NCBI GenBank assembly: GCA_905233465.1
Contig: CAJOEI010000024.1
Location: forward strand, 1 to 51,894
Length of the DNA: 51,894 bases
Direction: 5' to 3'
Origin: an uncultured Bacteroidaceae bacterium
GTDB lineage: Bacteria; Bacteroidota; Bacteroidia; Bacteroidales; Bacteroidaceae
In this document: positions 27,851-35,226 of the stretch, piece by piece
Numbering within the stretch: position 1 is the first letter of the stretch
How the letters are laid out: each line of letters opens with the position of its first letter
Position numbers and translations under genes: made by a program
Notes under the pieces: model-generated
The model's input: only the letters and a program-made list of their open reading frames with translations
What the model was told of the DNA's origin: nothing
Database searches by the model: none

Positions 27851-27908
27851 GTTTTAGTTATCGTTTTTAGTTATCGTTTTTAGTTATCGTTTTCGTTATC
27901 ATTATCGT
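27851..27908 (-). repeat. Tandem 13-mer in the ilvD leader
   Basis: The plus strand has three near-identical units of GTTTTTAGTTATC followed by degenerate GTTATC/ATTATC units. The array lies between the -7 element at 27923-27930 and the ilvD start, so changes in copy number would alter only the 5' leader. Confidence 0.8.
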
Positions 27909-27914
27909 TTCTTA

Positions 27915-28001
27915 TGCGGGCGCAAAAGTAGTGAATTTTTGCTAAACATAGAAAAATCCTTTTACTTTAAACTTTAAACATTAAACTTTTCACTACCTTT
28001 G
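27915..28001. promoter_or_regulatory. Divergent promoter cassette, copy 1 (ilvD / slyD)
   Basis: This 87-nt block is repeated at 31426-31512 with the same length and only scattered mismatches. It carries a leftward -7 (minus-strand TACTTTTG at 27923-27930) for ilvD-mfd and a rightward -7 (TACCTTTG at 27994-28001) for slyD. TTTAAAC units lie between. The -33 elements are poor on both sides. Confidence 0.8.
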
Positions 28002-28044
28002 CCCCGCAAAACAACAATAACCATTAAACTTTAAACACCAAACT

Positions 28045-28059
28045 GCGGCCAAAGGCCGT
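28045..28059 (+). promoter_or_regulatory. GGCC triloop hairpin before slyD
   Basis: CGGCC-AAA-GGCCG with a flanking G-U pair, ending 8 nt before the slyD ATG. Preceded by AAACTTTAAAC. Same element and same spacing class as before aroC, the ABC ATPase and the GT2 gene. Confidence 0.7.
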
Positions 28060-28067
28060 GAACACCC

Positions 28068-28637
28068 ATGAACAGATACATCAGTGTGACATATCAGATG
28101 CACACCAACAGCGCTGCATCACATAAGCTATTGTACGATTCCGAGCGCCCCGTGGCCTTCGTCACGGACATGGGCCTGATGGTGGATGGCTTCGAACAGC
28201 GCCTCGCCGCCATGCAGCCAGGCGAGACATTTGATTTCACCCTGCAGCCCGAGGAGGCTTTTGGTCTGCGCGATGAGGGGCTGGTGAGAGCCGTCCCGCG
28301 TAAAATCTTTGAGATTAATGGCAAGTTTGACGACGAACATATCTTCCCTGGCGCCGAAGTGCCCCTCATGGACAGCGAGGGCAACCACTTCATGGGCACC
28401 GTGGTGGCCGTGACTGATGCCGAAGTGACCGTAGACCTCAACAGCCCATTGGCAGGCAAGGCCCTGCAGTTCACAGGCACACTGCACGAGAACCGCGAAG
28501 CCACACTCCAGGAGATGGAGCAGACGGCACGCATCCTCAGCGGCGAATGCGGCTGTGGCAGCTGCGGAGGCTGTGGAGACGGCGGCTGCGGCGAAGGCAA
28601 ATGCGGCAGCTGCGGCGAGGGTAAATGCGGCGAATAA
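28068..28637 (+). CDS. slyD: FKBP-type peptidyl-prolyl isomerase, SlyD-like
   Basis: A 189-aa cytosolic prolyl isomerase/chaperone. The FKBP part (about 1-70 and 130-150) is split by an insert-in-flap domain (about 70-130), as in SlyD. The VDGFEQRLAAMQPGE and QPEEAFGLRDEGLV segments are diagnostic. The tail from about 158 is Gly/Cys-rich (CGCGSCGGCGDGGCGEGKC) with nine cysteines and no histidines. E. coli SlyD has a His/Cys-rich tail that binds nickel. This one looks thiol-based. Confidence 0.93.
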   Translation: MNRYISVTYQMHTNSAASHKLLYDSERPVAFVTDMGLMVDGFEQRLAAMQPGETFDFTLQPEEAFGLRDEGLVRAVPRKIFEINGKFDDEHIFPGAEVPLMDSEGNHFMGTVVAVTDAEVTVDLNSPLAGKALQFTGTLHENREATLQEMEQTARILSGECGCGSCGGCGDGGCGEGKCGSCGEGKCGE

Positions 28638-28665
28638 CTTGAAACCTTCAACATTAATCTTAATC

Positions 28666-28682
28666 TGCGGCCGCAGGCCACA
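28666..28682 (+). promoter_or_regulatory. Degenerate GGCC hairpin before the ABC ATPase gene
   Basis: TGCGGCC-GCA-GGCCACA keeps a 4-bp GGCC stem and triloop but has lost the outer pairs. It ends about 7 nt before the ATG at 28688. Confidence 0.55.
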
Positions 28683-28687
28683 CTCAC

Positions 28688-29395
28688 ATGACAATAACAT
28701 TAGATGCTTTGCAGAAACGCTACGGCGAGAAGGTAGCATTGGACATCCCGCATCTGGACATCGCCAGTGGCGAACTCGTGGGACTGGTAGGCAATAACGG
28801 TGCCGGCAAGACAACAATGCTGCGGCTGGTGCTCGACCTCATAGAGGCAACGAGCGGACGCGTACTCAGCGGCGAGGCTGATGTGTCGAAGTCTGACGAC
28901 TGGAAGACATATACAGGCTCGTTTGTCGACGGGCGCTTCCTTATAGACTTCTACACCGCCGAGGAATATTTTGGACTCATCGCACAGCTATACGGCATCA
29001 GCGACGAGGCGCTGGCTGAGCGACTGGAGGCCTTCAAGCCGCTGATGCACGATGAAGTGCTGGGCACCGGCAAGTATCTGCGCGACTACTCTGAAGGCAA
29101 CCGCCAGAAGATAGGCATAATAGGAGCCATGATCATCCGCCCGAAGGTGTTGCTGCTCGACGAACCTTTCAACTATCTCGATCCGTCAAGTCAGATTGTG
29201 GTGGCAAGGCTGATACAGCAGATGAATGCAGAACTCGGGACGACAGTGATTATCTCGTCGCACAACCTGAGCTTCGTCACAGACATCTGCACACGCATAC
29301 TGCTGCTCGAACGTGGCATGTTGGTCAAGGACCTGCAGAATGCCGACGGCAGTGCCACACCCGAGCTGACACAATACTTCATATCGGAAGCATAG
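28688..29395 (+). CDS. ABC transporter ATP-binding protein
   Basis: A 235-aa ATPase with Walker A GNNGAGKTT (about 36-44), signature YSEGNRQKIG (about 138-147), Walker B VLLLDEPFNYLD and the H-loop in SSHNLSF. The signature (SEGNRQK) and the early D-E rich segment resemble ATPases that I recall paired with DUF5687 permeases in Bacteroidetes. No permease is adjacent here. The DUF5687 gene lies 21 kb to the left at 6469-7932. The gene follows slyD by 50 nt. Confidence 0.92.
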   Translation: MTITLDALQKRYGEKVALDIPHLDIASGELVGLVGNNGAGKTTMLRLVLDLIEATSGRVLSGEADVSKSDDWKTYTGSFVDGRFLIDFYTAEEYFGLIAQLYGISDEALAERLEAFKPLMHDEVLGTGKYLRDYSEGNRQKIGIIGAMIIRPKVLLLDEPFNYLDPSSQIVVARLIQQMNAELGTTVIISSHNLSFVTDICTRILLLERGMLVKDLQNADGSATPELTQYFISEA

Positions 29396-29414
29396 ACATC
29401 CTTGCACCATAAAC

Positions 29415-29443
29415 AAGAAGGCCGGTATGCTACCGGCCTTCTT
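29415..29443. terminator. Bidirectional terminator between the ABC ATPase and apbE
   Basis: AAGAAGGCCGGTA pairs perfectly with TACCGGCCTTCTT (13 bp) around a TGC loop, with T-rich flanks on both strands. It separates two convergent genes. Confidence 0.92.
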
Positions 29444-29457
29444 TGTGTTTGTGTGCA

Positions 29458-30504
29458 TCAATGCACCGTGCTGTATATGAGGTCTTCGCCGTCGTGGTCG
29501 TAGATGAAGTACACCTGCAATTGACGCTGACTCTCAAGCAGAGCCTTGGCGCTATCGAGGCCCATGACCATGAAGGCTGTGGCAAAGGCATCTGCCTCGG
29601 CACACGTAGGCGCAATTACGGTTGCTGACAGCAACGAATGCTGTGCCGGCCGACCAGTGTGGGGATCTATAGTGTGTGAGATGCGCCGGCCGTCGTCAGT
29701 GATGTAGAAGTTGCGATAGTTGCCGCTTGTGGCCATAGCGCAGTTGGTCAGTGGCAACACCGCCTCAAGTTCATTGCTTGTCGATGTGGCATCGTCAACA
29801 GGCTTGTTCACACCCACGCGCCACAGCTGACCGTCAGGGTTGGTGCCGCTGACAACAAGCTCGCCGCCTATCTCAACCATGAAGTCGTTGATGCCCTGTC
29901 CGCGCAGCAACTGAGCCACACGATCCACGCCGAAACCCTTGGCAACGGCCGAACAGTCGAGTACCACCCCCTCAATGTCCTTCTCTATCCGACCATCTTC
30001 AGTCAGGGCTATATGACGGTAACCCACAAGCGCACGCAGGCTGTCAACGGCAGCGCTGTCAGGCAGCGTGCCGCTCTTGTAACCGAACCCCCAAGCATTC
30101 ACCAGTGGTGCCACAGTGATGTCAAAGGCGCCATTGGTGGACTCGCTCACGCGCTGACTCAAAGTGATGACATATTGCAGCAGCGAGTCGGTGGCATCTG
30201 AGGTGCCGCTGTTGATGCGGCTGATGGTGCTTGTGGGATTGAACATGCTCAGGCTGCGGTCCACGCGCTGCAACTCCGCCTCAATGTCGGCCTTGAGCGA
30301 ACGCGATGAGCGGTAGGTGGCGTGGTAGAAGGTGCCGAAGATTGCGCCCTCGTCGCGCTGAAAGCCGACGTTGCCGTCGGTGGCGGTGCGGTTGCGCATG
30401 AGGATGATGGCTGTTGCGGCCACAAGGACTATCAGCACCAACAGGTGCCAGGGGCGCCATTGGCTCTTGGGAGCATCGGCATCGGTCAGGGGAGCGTATT
30501 TCAT
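29458..30504 (-). CDS. apbE: FAD:protein FMN transferase
   Basis: Flavinylates Thr residues of membrane redox proteins such as NqrB, NqrC and RnfG. The 348 residues have an N-terminal membrane anchor (about 20-38), then the ApbE domain: GTFYHATY, SMFNPTSTISRIN, DITVAPLVNAWGFG and DCSAVAKGFGVDRV. Late residues HTIDPHTGRPA and the Mg-binding ADAFATAF are present. It follows purU by 31 nt in one operon. Confidence 0.96.
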   Translation of the reverse strand: MKYAPLTDADAPKSQWRPWHLLVLIVLVAATAIILMRNRTATDGNVGFQRDEGAIFGTFYHATYRSSRSLKADIEAELQRVDRSLSMFNPTSTISRINSGTSDATDSLLQYVITLSQRVSESTNGAFDITVAPLVNAWGFGYKSGTLPDSAAVDSLRALVGYRHIALTEDGRIEKDIEGVVLDCSAVAKGFGVDRVAQLLRGQGINDFMVEIGGELVVSGTNPDGQLWRVGVNKPVDDATSTSNELEAVLPLTNCAMATSGNYRNFYITDDGRRISHTIDPHTGRPAQHSLLSATVIAPTCAEADAFATAFMVMGLDSAKALLESQRQLQVYFIYDHDGEDLIYSTVH

Positions 30505-30535
30505 TGTTGCGAGGTCAGAGATGGTTGAGGCTGGC

Positions 30536-31399
30536 TCAGCTGAAGATAATTGTCTTGTTCTTGTAGGTCAGTATCTTGCGTTCGATGTGCTTGGTCACAG
30601 CACGCGAGAGGACAATTTTCTCCAGGTCACGCCCCTTGCGCACGAGGCTATCTGGCGTATCTTTATGGGTGATGCGTGCCACATCTTGCTCGATGATAGG
30701 GCCGGCATCCAACTCTGCCGTGACATAGTGGCTCGTAGCACCTATAATCTTCACGCCGCGCGCCCACGCCTGATGGTATGGCTTGGCGCCGACAAATGCA
30801 GGCAGGAAAGAATGGTGGATATTGATGATGTGGTGCGGATAGTTGGCTATCATCTCGTCGCTGATAATCTGCATGTAGCGCGCCAGCACGATGAACGTCA
30901 CGCGCTCACGGCGCAAGAGTTCCATCTCGGCAGCTTCCACTTCGGCCTTGTTGGAGTGGTCGGGCTTGATGCTCCATACATAGTATGGGATGTCAAATTG
31001 CTCGGCCACGAAGCGCAAATCCTCGTGGTTGCTCACGATGCACGGGATGTCCACCTGCCATTCACCAGCCTTGTAGCGCGCCAGCAGGTCATATAGGCAG
31101 TGGCTCATCTTGCTGACAAAGATAGCCATACGAGGACGCTCGTCGCTGAAATATAGGTTGAAAGTCATACTGTAGCGCTGGGCATACAGCGTATGGAGAT
31201 AATCCTTGAGTTTCTCACGCGGCACGGTGAAGTTCTCCAGTTCCCATTCTATGCGCATGAAGAAGATGCCGTCCTCGCGATCCACATACTGGTCGAGATA
31301 GACGATATTACCTTTGTTGTCAGTGATGAACTTGGTGACTTCGGATATGATTCCCGGCTGATCGGGGCAGTGCAGCAACAATATTGCGTTGGCAGACAT
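30536..31399 (-). CDS. purU: Formyltetrahydrofolate deformylase
   Basis: Hydrolyses 10-formyl-THF to THF and formate. The 287 residues have an N-terminal ACT domain (about 5-80, LLLHCPDQPGIISEVTKFI) and a C-terminal formyltransferase-like domain. That domain contains SNHEDL near 125, LARYMQIIS near 185 and the catalytic NIHHSFLPAFVGAKPYHQA near 205-223. Asp is in GATSHYVTAELDAGPII. Confidence 0.96.
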   Translation of the reverse strand: MSANAILLLHCPDQPGIISEVTKFITDNKGNIVYLDQYVDREDGIFFMRIEWELENFTVPREKLKDYLHTLYAQRYSMTFNLYFSDERPRMAIFVSKMSHCLYDLLARYKAGEWQVDIPCIVSNHEDLRFVAEQFDIPYYVWSIKPDHSNKAEVEAAEMELLRRERVTFIVLARYMQIISDEMIANYPHHIINIHHSFLPAFVGAKPYHQAWARGVKIIGATSHYVTAELDAGPIIEQDVARITHKDTPDSLVRKGRDLEKIVLSRAVTKHIERKILTYKNKTIIFS

Positions 31400-31425
31400 A
31401 GAAAAATAAGTATGTTATAGTTTTT

Positions 31426-31512
31426 TGCGGGCGCAAAAGTAGTGAATTTTTGCTAAACACAGAAAAAATCCTTAAACTTTAAACCTTAAGCTTTAAACTT
31501 TTACTACCTTTG
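31426..31512. promoter_or_regulatory. Divergent promoter cassette, copy 2 (purU / DUF4199)
   Basis: Same 87-nt block as 27915-28001. The leftward -7 (minus-strand TACTTTTG at 31434-31441) serves purU-apbE. The rightward -7 (TACCTTTG at 31505-31512) serves the DUF4199 gene, whose ATG comes only 8 nt later, so that mRNA would have a leader of a few nucleotides at most. Confidence 0.8.
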
Positions 31513-31520
31513 CCGCCGAT

Positions 31521-32069
31521 ATGCAAACATACGCCACCGAAGGACAACAGACACGGGCCTATGCCGGTTACTACGGATTGTGGGTTGGCATCATCTGGAT
31601 TGCCAGTTTCGCACTCGCCGTATATGGCCTGACACATCCATGGGCCAGCAATCTGGGATTGCTGGTTGGCGTGGCATCGTTTCCCGTGGCGACGAGTCTG
31701 CTGCGTGGCTTCCGCAACAACATCGCAGGCCAACTGCCGCTCAGACGAGCATGGCACATGGCATGGATGATGATGCTCGGAGCGGCAATGATAACAACGC
31801 TGGGACAATACGTCTACTTCGCATATCTGGATGACGGCGCTTTGGTGCGCGCCTATACGGATCTCATTGCACAGCCACAGGCCCACGACATGCTGCAGTC
31901 CATGCTCCCGGGACAGGATGTGGATGCCATAGTTAGCGAAGCACTCGCCACCTTCAGCGCCACATCGCCGGCACAACTCTCGGCACAGTTCCTCATGTGG
32001 AACGCACTGCTCGCAACCATCACGGCTCTGCCTGTAGCACTCGCCGCAAAGAGCCCAAGCAAACCATAA
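31521..32069 (+). CDS. DUF4199 family membrane protein
   Basis: A 182-aa inner-membrane protein with four hydrophobic helices (about 14-36, 42-60, 75-100, 150-175) and a soluble loop between the third and fourth. The pattern and the partner (a DPM1/ArnC-like GT2 directly downstream) fit DUF4199 of Bacteroidetes. It may hold or assist the glycosyltransferase. No biochemical role is known to me. Confidence 0.85.
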   Translation: MQTYATEGQQTRAYAGYYGLWVGIIWIASFALAVYGLTHPWASNLGLLVGVASFPVATSLLRGFRNNIAGQLPLRRAWHMAWMMMLGAAMITTLGQYVYFAYLDDGALVRAYTDLIAQPQAHDMLQSMLPGQDVDAIVSEALATFSATSPAQLSAQFLMWNALLATITALPVALAAKSPSKP

Positions 32070-32086
32070 ATTTTAAACCTTAAACT

Positions 32087-32101
32087 ACGGCCGTAGGCCG
32101 T
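32087..32101 (+). promoter_or_regulatory. GGCC triloop hairpin before the GT2 gene
   Basis: ACGGCC-GTA-GGCCGT, a perfect 6-bp stem with a 3-nt loop, ends 7 nt before the ATG at 32109. Preceded by TTTTAAACCTTAAACT. Confidence 0.7.
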
Positions 32102-32108
32102 GACCAAT

Positions 32109-33059
32109 ATGGATCTGTCCATCATAGTACCGCTTTACAACGAAGACGAATCGCTGCCCGAACTGCATGCGTGGATCAAGCGCGTGTGCGATGCCGAAGG
32201 CCTCACCTATGAAATCATTTTTGTCAACGACGGCTCAACAGACAACTCATGGCAAGTCATCGAGAACCTTGCTGCCAACAACCCTGAAGTGCACGGCATC
32301 TGTTTCCGCCGCAACTACGGCAAGAGCCCGGCACTCTACTGCGGTTTCAAGGCGGCACAGGGCGATGTCGTCATCACAATGGATGCAGACCTGCAGGACT
32401 CGCCCGACGAGATTCCCGAGCTGCGCCGCATGATTATAGAGGACGGTTATGACCTCGTCAGCGGATACAAGCAGAAACGCTACGACCCACTCTCGAAGAC
32501 CATTCCCACGAAGCTCTTCAACGCCACAGCACGAGCCGTGAGCGGCATACACAACCTGCATGACTTCAACTGCGGACTTAAGGCCTACCGCCGCGATGTT
32601 GTGAAGAACATCGAGGTCTATGGCGAGATGCACAGATACATTCCCTATCTGGCCAAGAACGCCGGCTTCGCCAAGATTGGCGAGAAAGTCGTTCATCATC
32701 AGGCGCGCAAATACGGCAAGACCAAGTTCGGCCTCGACCGCTTTGTCAACGGATACCTCGACCTGATGACACTCTGGTTCCTCAGCAAGTTCGGGCAGAA
32801 GCCAATGCATGTCTTCGGTTTGTGGGGTTCGGTGATGTTCATGCTCGGTTTCATAGCAGTCATCGTCGTTGGAGCTAATAAGCTATGTGCCCTTGCCAAC
32901 GGCATCCCGGCACGCCTTGTGACAGACTCACCATACTTCTACATCGCTTTGACAATGATGTTGTTGGGCACACAGCTCTTTGTGGCAGGATTCCTTGGCG
33001 AACTCGTGAGCCGCAACTCCGACCTGCGCAACAACTACCAGATTGCGAAGGAAATATGA
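32109..33059 (+). CDS. Glycosyltransferase family 2, DPM1/ArnC-like with C-terminal membrane helices
   Basis: A 316-aa polyprenyl-phosphate sugar transferase type. The GT-A domain has LSIIVPLYNEDESLPEL at the N-terminus, VNDGSTDNS near 36-44 and the DxD metal site in TMDADLQDSPDE near 90-101. Two membrane helices follow (about 230-255 and 275-300), as in ArnC/GtrB enzymes that load undecaprenyl phosphate. I prefer the ATG at 32109 to a GTG 9 nt upstream. That GTG lies in the hairpin repeat. Confidence 0.92.
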   Translation: MDLSIIVPLYNEDESLPELHAWIKRVCDAEGLTYEIIFVNDGSTDNSWQVIENLAANNPEVHGICFRRNYGKSPALYCGFKAAQGDVVITMDADLQDSPDEIPELRRMIIEDGYDLVSGYKQKRYDPLSKTIPTKLFNATARAVSGIHNLHDFNCGLKAYRRDVVKNIEVYGEMHRYIPYLAKNAGFAKIGEKVVHHQARKYGKTKFGLDRFVNGYLDLMTLWFLSKFGQKPMHVFGLWGSVMFMLGFIAVIVVGANKLCALANGIPARLVTDSPYFYIALTMMLLGTQLFVAGFLGELVSRNSDLRNNYQIAKEI

Positions 33060-33067
33060 AGCACAAT

Positions 33068-33120
33068 AGTGAATTGTGAATTATGAATTGTCCATTGTCC
33101 ATTGTCCATTATCCATTATC
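33068..33120 (+). repeat. AATTGTCCATTG-type micro-repeat supplying a start codon
   Basis: Tandem 7-10-nt units (GTGAATTGTGAATTATGAATTG, then TCCATTG three times) span the start codon of the DUF6452 lipoprotein gene. Related arrays lie at 195-255, 4805-4855, 33630-33690, 38048-38092 and 50515-50550. Confidence 0.8.
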
Positions 33121-33628
33121 TCGGAAGGGCTGGGGGTGGGCTTTCCCCCTCCTCCTCGCCGTCATACTCATAGGCTGCGAGTCGGTGTCGTGCCCACTCA
33201 ACAATACCGTTGTGTGCCGTTACGGCTTCTATGCAGCTTCCTCTGGGAACGGTGGGCTCTCCTCCATCAGTGTGGCAGACAGCATCACCGTCACGGCAAT
33301 GGGCACGGATACTACCCTCATCAACAGGCAATACAACCAGAGCTCATTAGAATTACCGATGAGCTTCTATGCACCTGCCGACACACTGATATGGACCTTC
33401 ACATCGCCAGATACCACCCTCATATCCCATATCCTGGGACGCGACACCATCGTTGTATGCAAGACTAACCGCCACCACTTCGATGACCCGTCATGCCCTG
33501 TCCATATCTTCCACCACATCGACAGCATAGCATACACACACAACCTCATTGACTCAATCATCGTCGCCACGCCAGACGTGAACTACGACGAAATAGAGAA
33601 TATCCAGATAATCTTTCGCACTGAATAG
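33083..33628 (+). CDS. DUF6452-like lipoprotein
   Basis: A 181-aa putative lipoprotein. The hydrophobic stretch FPLLLAVILIGC ends in a lipobox (LIGC) at about residue 32. The mature part starts with ESVSCPLNNTV and ends with NYDEIENIQIIF, both of which I recognise from DUF6452 of Bacteroidales. The first 13 residues (MNCPLSIVHYPLS) are translated repeat, so the n-region of the signal is repeat-derived. It pairs with the DUF6048 gene 41 nt downstream, an arrangement I recall from related genomes. Confidence 0.82.
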   Translation: MNCPLSIVHYPLSRKGWGWAFPLLLAVILIGCESVSCPLNNTVVCRYGFYAASSGNGGLSSISVADSITVTAMGTDTTLINRQYNQSSLELPMSFYAPADTLIWTFTSPDTTLISHILGRDTIVVCKTNRHHFDDPSCPVHIFHHIDSIAYTHNLIDSIIVATPDVNYDEIENIQIIFRTE

Positions 33629-33629
33629 A

Positions 33630-33740
33630 GAATTGTGCATTGTGCATTGTGAATTATGAATTGTGAATTGTGAATTGTCCATTGTCCTTTATCCATTCCA
33701 TGCTCCCCTCCCTTGGGGAGGGGCTGGGGGTGGGCCTTTC
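33630..33740 (+). repeat. Micro-repeats before the DUF6048 gene
   Basis: GTGCATTGTGCATTGTGAATTATGAATTG-type units run into a TCCCTTGGGGAGGGGCTGGGGGTGGG element. The latter is a second common repeat, also seen near 33120 and, inverted and diverged, near 36760. Read in frame it gives SLGEGLGVG. Confidence 0.75.
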
Positions 33741-34419
33741 CATTCTCCTATGCTTCTCTGTCCTGACCATGCAGGCACAGACGCCGCAGACCGAGGGTGA
33801 GGCAGTCGAGGCAGCGGAGAACATCATTCATCCGCCCAAGAAGGTGCGCTTCATCGACGGCGTGGCCGTGGGTGCCGACCTGTGTGGCTTGGGCATGAAA
33901 CTGGCTGGCTGCGACTGGTCGCAGATGGAGGTGTTGGCTCGTCTGAGCATCTACGACAAATACTTCCCCATCTTTGAGCTGGGTATAGGCGAGGCCGACC
34001 ACGAAGGCCGCGAGCTGGACAATCATTTCTCCGTTCGGGCACCATATTTCCGTGTGGGTGCCGACTTCAACTTCACCAAGAAGCACAACGGCAACCGCCT
34101 CTTCCTCGGCCTGCGCTACGGCTTCTCGGCATACAACTATGACATCGACTCGCCCGTGCCGCTCGTGGACCCCGTCTGGAAACAACAACAAGAGCTGCAG
34201 CTGCACGACCTCAGCGGCAACGCACACTGGGCTGAAATAGTCTTTGGCCTCGAAACACGCCTATGGACCATAGTGCGGCTGGGGTGGGATGCACGTTTCA
34301 AGTTCCGTATCAAGCAGAAAGCTGATGCTGTGGGCAATCCTTGGTTTGTTCCCGGCTACGGCAAGAACGATGGCTCAACATCGTGGGGCGGCACATTCAA
34401 GCTCCTCTTTGATATCTGA
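33670..34419 (+). CDS. DUF6048-like outer-membrane protein
   Basis: A protein of 249 aa from a GTG at 33670, or 239 from the ATG at 33700; both starts lie in repeats. The cleavable signal is LSILLCFSVLTMQAQ. The mature part (about 215 residues) is rich in alternating strands and aromatic residues (FLGLRYGFSAYNYD, VRLGWDARFKF) and ends in a Phe-Asp-Ile strand, like a small beta-barrel. I place it in DUF6048. The signal-peptide DNA is almost identical to that of the GH43 gene at 37039-38064. Confidence 0.8.
   Translation: MNCPLSFIHSMLPSLGEGLGVGLSILLCFSVLTMQAQTPQTEGEAVEAAENIIHPPKKVRFIDGVAVGADLCGLGMKLAGCDWSQMEVLARLSIYDKYFPIFELGIGEADHEGRELDNHFSVRAPYFRVGADFNFTKKHNGNRLFLGLRYGFSAYNYDIDSPVPLVDPVWKQQQELQLHDLSGNAHWAEIVFGLETRLWTIVRLGWDARFKFRIKQKADAVGNPWFVPGYGKNDGSTSWGGTFKLLFDI
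33741..33780 (+). repeat. Shared signal-peptide segment, copy 1
   Basis: The 40 nt encoding ILLCFSVLTMQAQ match the minus strand of 38008-38047 at 37 of 40 positions. All three differences are third-codon synonymous (CTA/CTG, GTC/GTT, GCA/GCG). The mature proteins are unrelated. Confidence 0.85.
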
Positions 34420-34435
34420 TCCGGATGACAGCAAG

Positions 34436-34987
34436 ATGAAAAAGACACTATTTCTAATACTCCTCCTAACTTCGACTTTTATTGCTTCGGCTCAAAAGTT
34501 TGAGAATGCTGTTGTTCTCAATTATCGGTTTGATTTTTCATTGGCGAAAGTCGAAGGAGTTGACCTCAAAGAATATTACACGATGAGTGCCGAAGACGCG
34601 ATGGATGATCCAGATGAGGCGTTCCGCAGATTTGCTAAGAAAGCGGAAAGCACCTTCATCCTGTCGGCAAACAAGAACTCACTCATTGATAAGGGCTATA
34701 AACTTGACAACAAGGATGATTTACCTTTTGAGGTGGTCATTTACCCGATGGATATTGATGACGATGGAGCGCATAACATCTTAGGCATCGTCATTGAAAA
34801 GGCCACTAAACAAGAGATTGCCAGAGTAAAATCCAGAGTAGGAGGTGGCCGAATGAATGATTTTCAAGTGCTGTTTTTGGAAAACCTACAAAAGTCAGGT
34901 GAGCGTTTCGGCGATAAGCTGGCTGATGACATTCTGGACAGAGCTAAAAACAAAGGGCGTTTTGCAACACCACAAGGCAATTGGTAA
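34436..34987 (+). CDS. Small secreted protein, unrecognised
   Basis: A 183-aa protein with a signal peptide (MKKTLFLILLLTSTFIASAQ). The ATG at 34436 was chosen because the signal peptide begins there, 16 nt after the DUF6048 stop. The mature part starts with a strand (NAVVLNYRFDFSLAKVEG), then LKEYY, an acidic helix and paired strands (FEVVIYPMDIDDDGA, ILGIVIEKA). It resembles the product of 2842-3354. It is more AT-rich than the two genes before it, and its stop lies 63 nt from the R3 repeat, mirroring the gene at 600. Confidence 0.8.
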   Translation: MKKTLFLILLLTSTFIASAQKFENAVVLNYRFDFSLAKVEGVDLKEYYTMSAEDAMDDPDEAFRRFAKKAESTFILSANKNSLIDKGYKLDNKDDLPFEVVIYPMDIDDDGAHNILGIVIEKATKQEIARVKSRVGGGRMNDFQVLFLENLQKSGERFGDKLADDILDRAKNKGRFATPQGNW

Positions 34988-35050
34988 AACAAAAAAGCTC
35001 ACTTCAAAGAGACCTCAGAATTTACTGCAGCAAAAAGTACATATCAAGTT

Positions 35051-35151
35051 AGTACTGCTATGCATCCTCCGCATGACCCAGCTGCATCGACCGGTCAACG
35101 CAGCTGGGTCGTGCGGACAACCCTGCTGCATCGACCGGAGGTACATAAACG
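35051..35151. repeat. Composite repeat block R3, right copy (inverted)
   Basis: Inverse of 407-507, equal length, 96 of 101 identical. The same two alternative hairpins can form: one about 35090-35138, the other from TCCGCATGACCCAGCTGC near 35068 with GCAGCTGGGTCGTGCGGA near 35100. One arm change is tolerated as a G-U pair. It borders the AbiE-like cassette on its right. Confidence 0.88.
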
Positions 35152-35226
35152 TCTAAACCAAATACATATTTGCCTCGTTCTTCGTCTGAAGCCTCTGTTT
35201 TTAATAGATGATTAAAGTGGTTATCA

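Noticed and set aside
27851..27908. CRISPR-like array
   Set aside because: The units are directly tandem with no unique spacers, so it is a simple repeat. No cas genes are in the window.
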